A stretch of DNA of 5,556 nt from an uncultured Lachnospiraceae bacterium (GTDB taxonomy: Bacteria > Bacillota > Clostridia > Lachnospirales > Lachnospiraceae). Below the pieces are notes generated by a model. The model was given only the letters and a program-made list of their open reading frames with translations, searched no databases and was not told the DNA's origin. Below are positions 4,510-5,556 of this stretch, piece after piece (position 1 is the first letter of the stretch; each line of letters starts with the position of its first letter). Made by a program: the position numbers and the translations under genes. The stretch is taken from NCBI GenBank assembly GCA_946566415.1, contig CAMNWW010000163.1:1-5556 (forward strand), given 5' to 3'.

Positions 4510-5556
4510 CTACAGTATACTCATATTTTCCTTAAAAATCAATATTTTATCGCCTTCTTTTATTTCATCCGACGGCATATCGTTTATTTCCATAATCCCC
4601 TCGACAGTAGTGCAGAATCGTTTTGCCAGACTCCATAAATCATCCCCCTTCTTTACGATATATCCGACAATTCCCGGACGTTTCCCCATCTGAACCTCGT
4701 CAAAGGGCTGGAAAGTCAGATCTGTGATGACTTCTGTCTTTATAGGGCATCTAAGGAAACTTCGGAACGCCACCACCGCCTTGATCTCCACTTCGTCGCT
4801 GCCCGATAGGTCCACCGCGAGCTGTTCCACCCCGTAAGTAATATCGTAGCGCATATTCGGACACGGCCTCCCGCTTTCCAGCAAATACGAGAATGGCACC
4901 ATTCCCTGCCACATATCAAATGGGACGGCGTCGTTTGCCTTAATATAGAGGAAATTCACATGCAGCACGCCTTCGATCTGAACGCCCTCCGGCACGACCT
5001 TCATATTCTCCACCTGGAGTCCGCCCCCGCTGTGGCAGATCTGCAGAATTTCTTCCTTCAGTTCAGGAAGATTCAGACGCTCTGTGATCTTACATTTAGA
5101 ATGGTTCTGCAGGATCAGTTCTTCATAAAGAACGTCCCTTGTCTGAGGCACGCATTCCTGATCGAGAGAATAAACATCCTCCAAAAGTTCCATTTTCTCC
5201 TCTTCGTAGAGCAGGATCCGCATTTCCAGCGTCGCCTCCACCCCCAAGGAGCGCATCTCTCCGTCCTCATCCATGCGTACCTCTACATTCACATCCGTCA
5301 GTTCATTGTATACATGGTGATATAGATTTTCGTCCGCCCCCATACACTCGATCCGCCCCTCATAGGGAACAGTCTGCTCCACCCAGTCTGTTTTGCCTTC
5401 CTGAGACTCATAGAAACAGAACACCTGCAGTTCCCCCGCAAGCTCCAGCGCATCCTCCCCGAGCTTTGTGTCCAGACGCCGAAGCTCCACATCTGTCCAG
5501 ACGAGCGTCCCGATATTCTCCTTCGTCCCCGGAATCGTGATTTCCTCTTTAATCCG
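4510..5556 (-). CDS. sipL: SipL-like spore morphogenetic protein, SPOCS (DUF3794) and LysM domains (N-terminus beyond right edge)
   Basis: The frame is open from base 5556 to TAG at 4510, giving 348 visible residues with no start inside the window. A GTG at 5490 falls in the middle of a conserved SPOCS-like stretch (IPGTKENIG then LVWTDVELR, visible residues 8-27) and is rejected as the start. The visible part holds DUF3794/SPOCS-type repeats over about residues 1-285 and one C-terminal LysM domain at about 294-348 (GYIVKKGDDLWSLAKRF, then INDM and EGDKILIF). This architecture is that of SipL of Clostridioides difficile, a mother-cell protein that binds the spore-coat ATPase SpoIVA through its LysM domain and is needed to place the coat on the forespore. 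I recall SipL as about 507 residues, so roughly 160 residues should lie outside. It heads the visible operon and is followed by ispE after 33 bases. Sigma-E control is expected but its promoter is out of view. A generic DUF3794/LysM protein is the alternative; the neighbouring genes favour SipL. Confidence 0.87.
   Translation of the reverse strand, partial: RIKEEITIPGTKENIGTLVWTDVELRRLDTKLGEDALELAGELQVFCFYESQEGKTDWVEQTVPYEGRIECMGADENLYHHVYNELTDVNVEVRMDEDGEMRSLGVEATLEMRILLYEEEKMELLEDVYSLDQECVPQTRDVLYEELILQNHSKCKITERLNLPELKEEILQICHSGGGLQVENMKVVPEGVQIEGVLHVNFLYIKANDAVPFDMWQGMVPFSYLLESGRPCPNMRYDITYGVEQLAVDLSGSDEVEIKAVVAFRSFLRCPIKTEVITDLTFQPFDEVQMGKRPGIVGYIVKKGDDLWSLAKRFCTTVEGIMEINDMPSDEIKEGDKILIFKENMSIL

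Noticed and set aside
5488..5490. GTG as start codon of the sipL-like gene
   Set aside because: The frame stays open for 22 more codons to the window edge, and those codons encode conserved SPOCS-like sequence running through this valine.
5139..5540. Plus-strand 133-codon proline- and arginine-rich frame
   Set aside because: It is the antisense of SPOCS-domain coding sequence; its composition comes from the GC-rich complementary strand.

Overview
The window reads as chromosome from an anaerobic, spore-forming member of the Clostridia, most likely Lachnospiraceae or a relative. The grounds are two sporulation genes (spoIIR and a sipL-like SPOCS/LysM gene), Gram-positive ribosome binding sites (GGAGG type), the non-mevalonate isoprenoid gene ispE, a NiCo-type riboswitch, and a clostridial AAA-ATPase-like gene. 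The genus cannot be fixed from this sequence.

Layout, left to right. Positions 1-684 (minus) hold the N-terminal 228 codons of an AT-rich AAA-ATPase-like gene that runs off the left edge; it has its own good sigma-A-like promoter in the 74-bp gap after spoIIR. Positions 759-1445 (minus) are spoIIR, the forespore signal that triggers sigma-E processing, starting at GTG behind a strong ribosome binding site. Positions 1446-1885 are a divergent 440-bp intergenic region. It carries an inverted repeat, a sigma-A-like promoter (TTGACA - 17 - TACATT with a TG extension), a NiCo (czcD-type) riboswitch, an overlapping intrinsic terminator, and a second hairpin that is an exact 13-nt complement of the riboswitch P2 arm. 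Positions 1886-2833 (plus) are the cation diffusion facilitator exporter that the riboswitch controls, closed by a perfect 14-bp hairpin terminator. Facing it on the minus strand is an operon read from the right edge: a sipL-like SPOCS/LysM gene (4510-5556, 5' end outside the window), ispE (3598-4476) and a GntR/FadR-family regulator (2919-3596) that starts one base after the ispE stop.

How it fits together. sipL-ispE-gntR-spoIIR, all on one strand, matches the order I recall around sipL and spoIIR in Clostridioides difficile, so this is an old sporulation/housekeeping neighbourhood. A self-contained metal-efflux cassette (promoter, riboswitch, exporter, terminator) lies in the opposite orientation between gntR and spoIIR. 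The riboswitch should be an ON switch: metal-stabilised P1 and P4 use the same bases as the terminator hairpin, so metal binding permits readthrough into the exporter. No wholly unknown system is visible. The most unusual element is the exact complement of the riboswitch P2 arm just downstream of the terminator.
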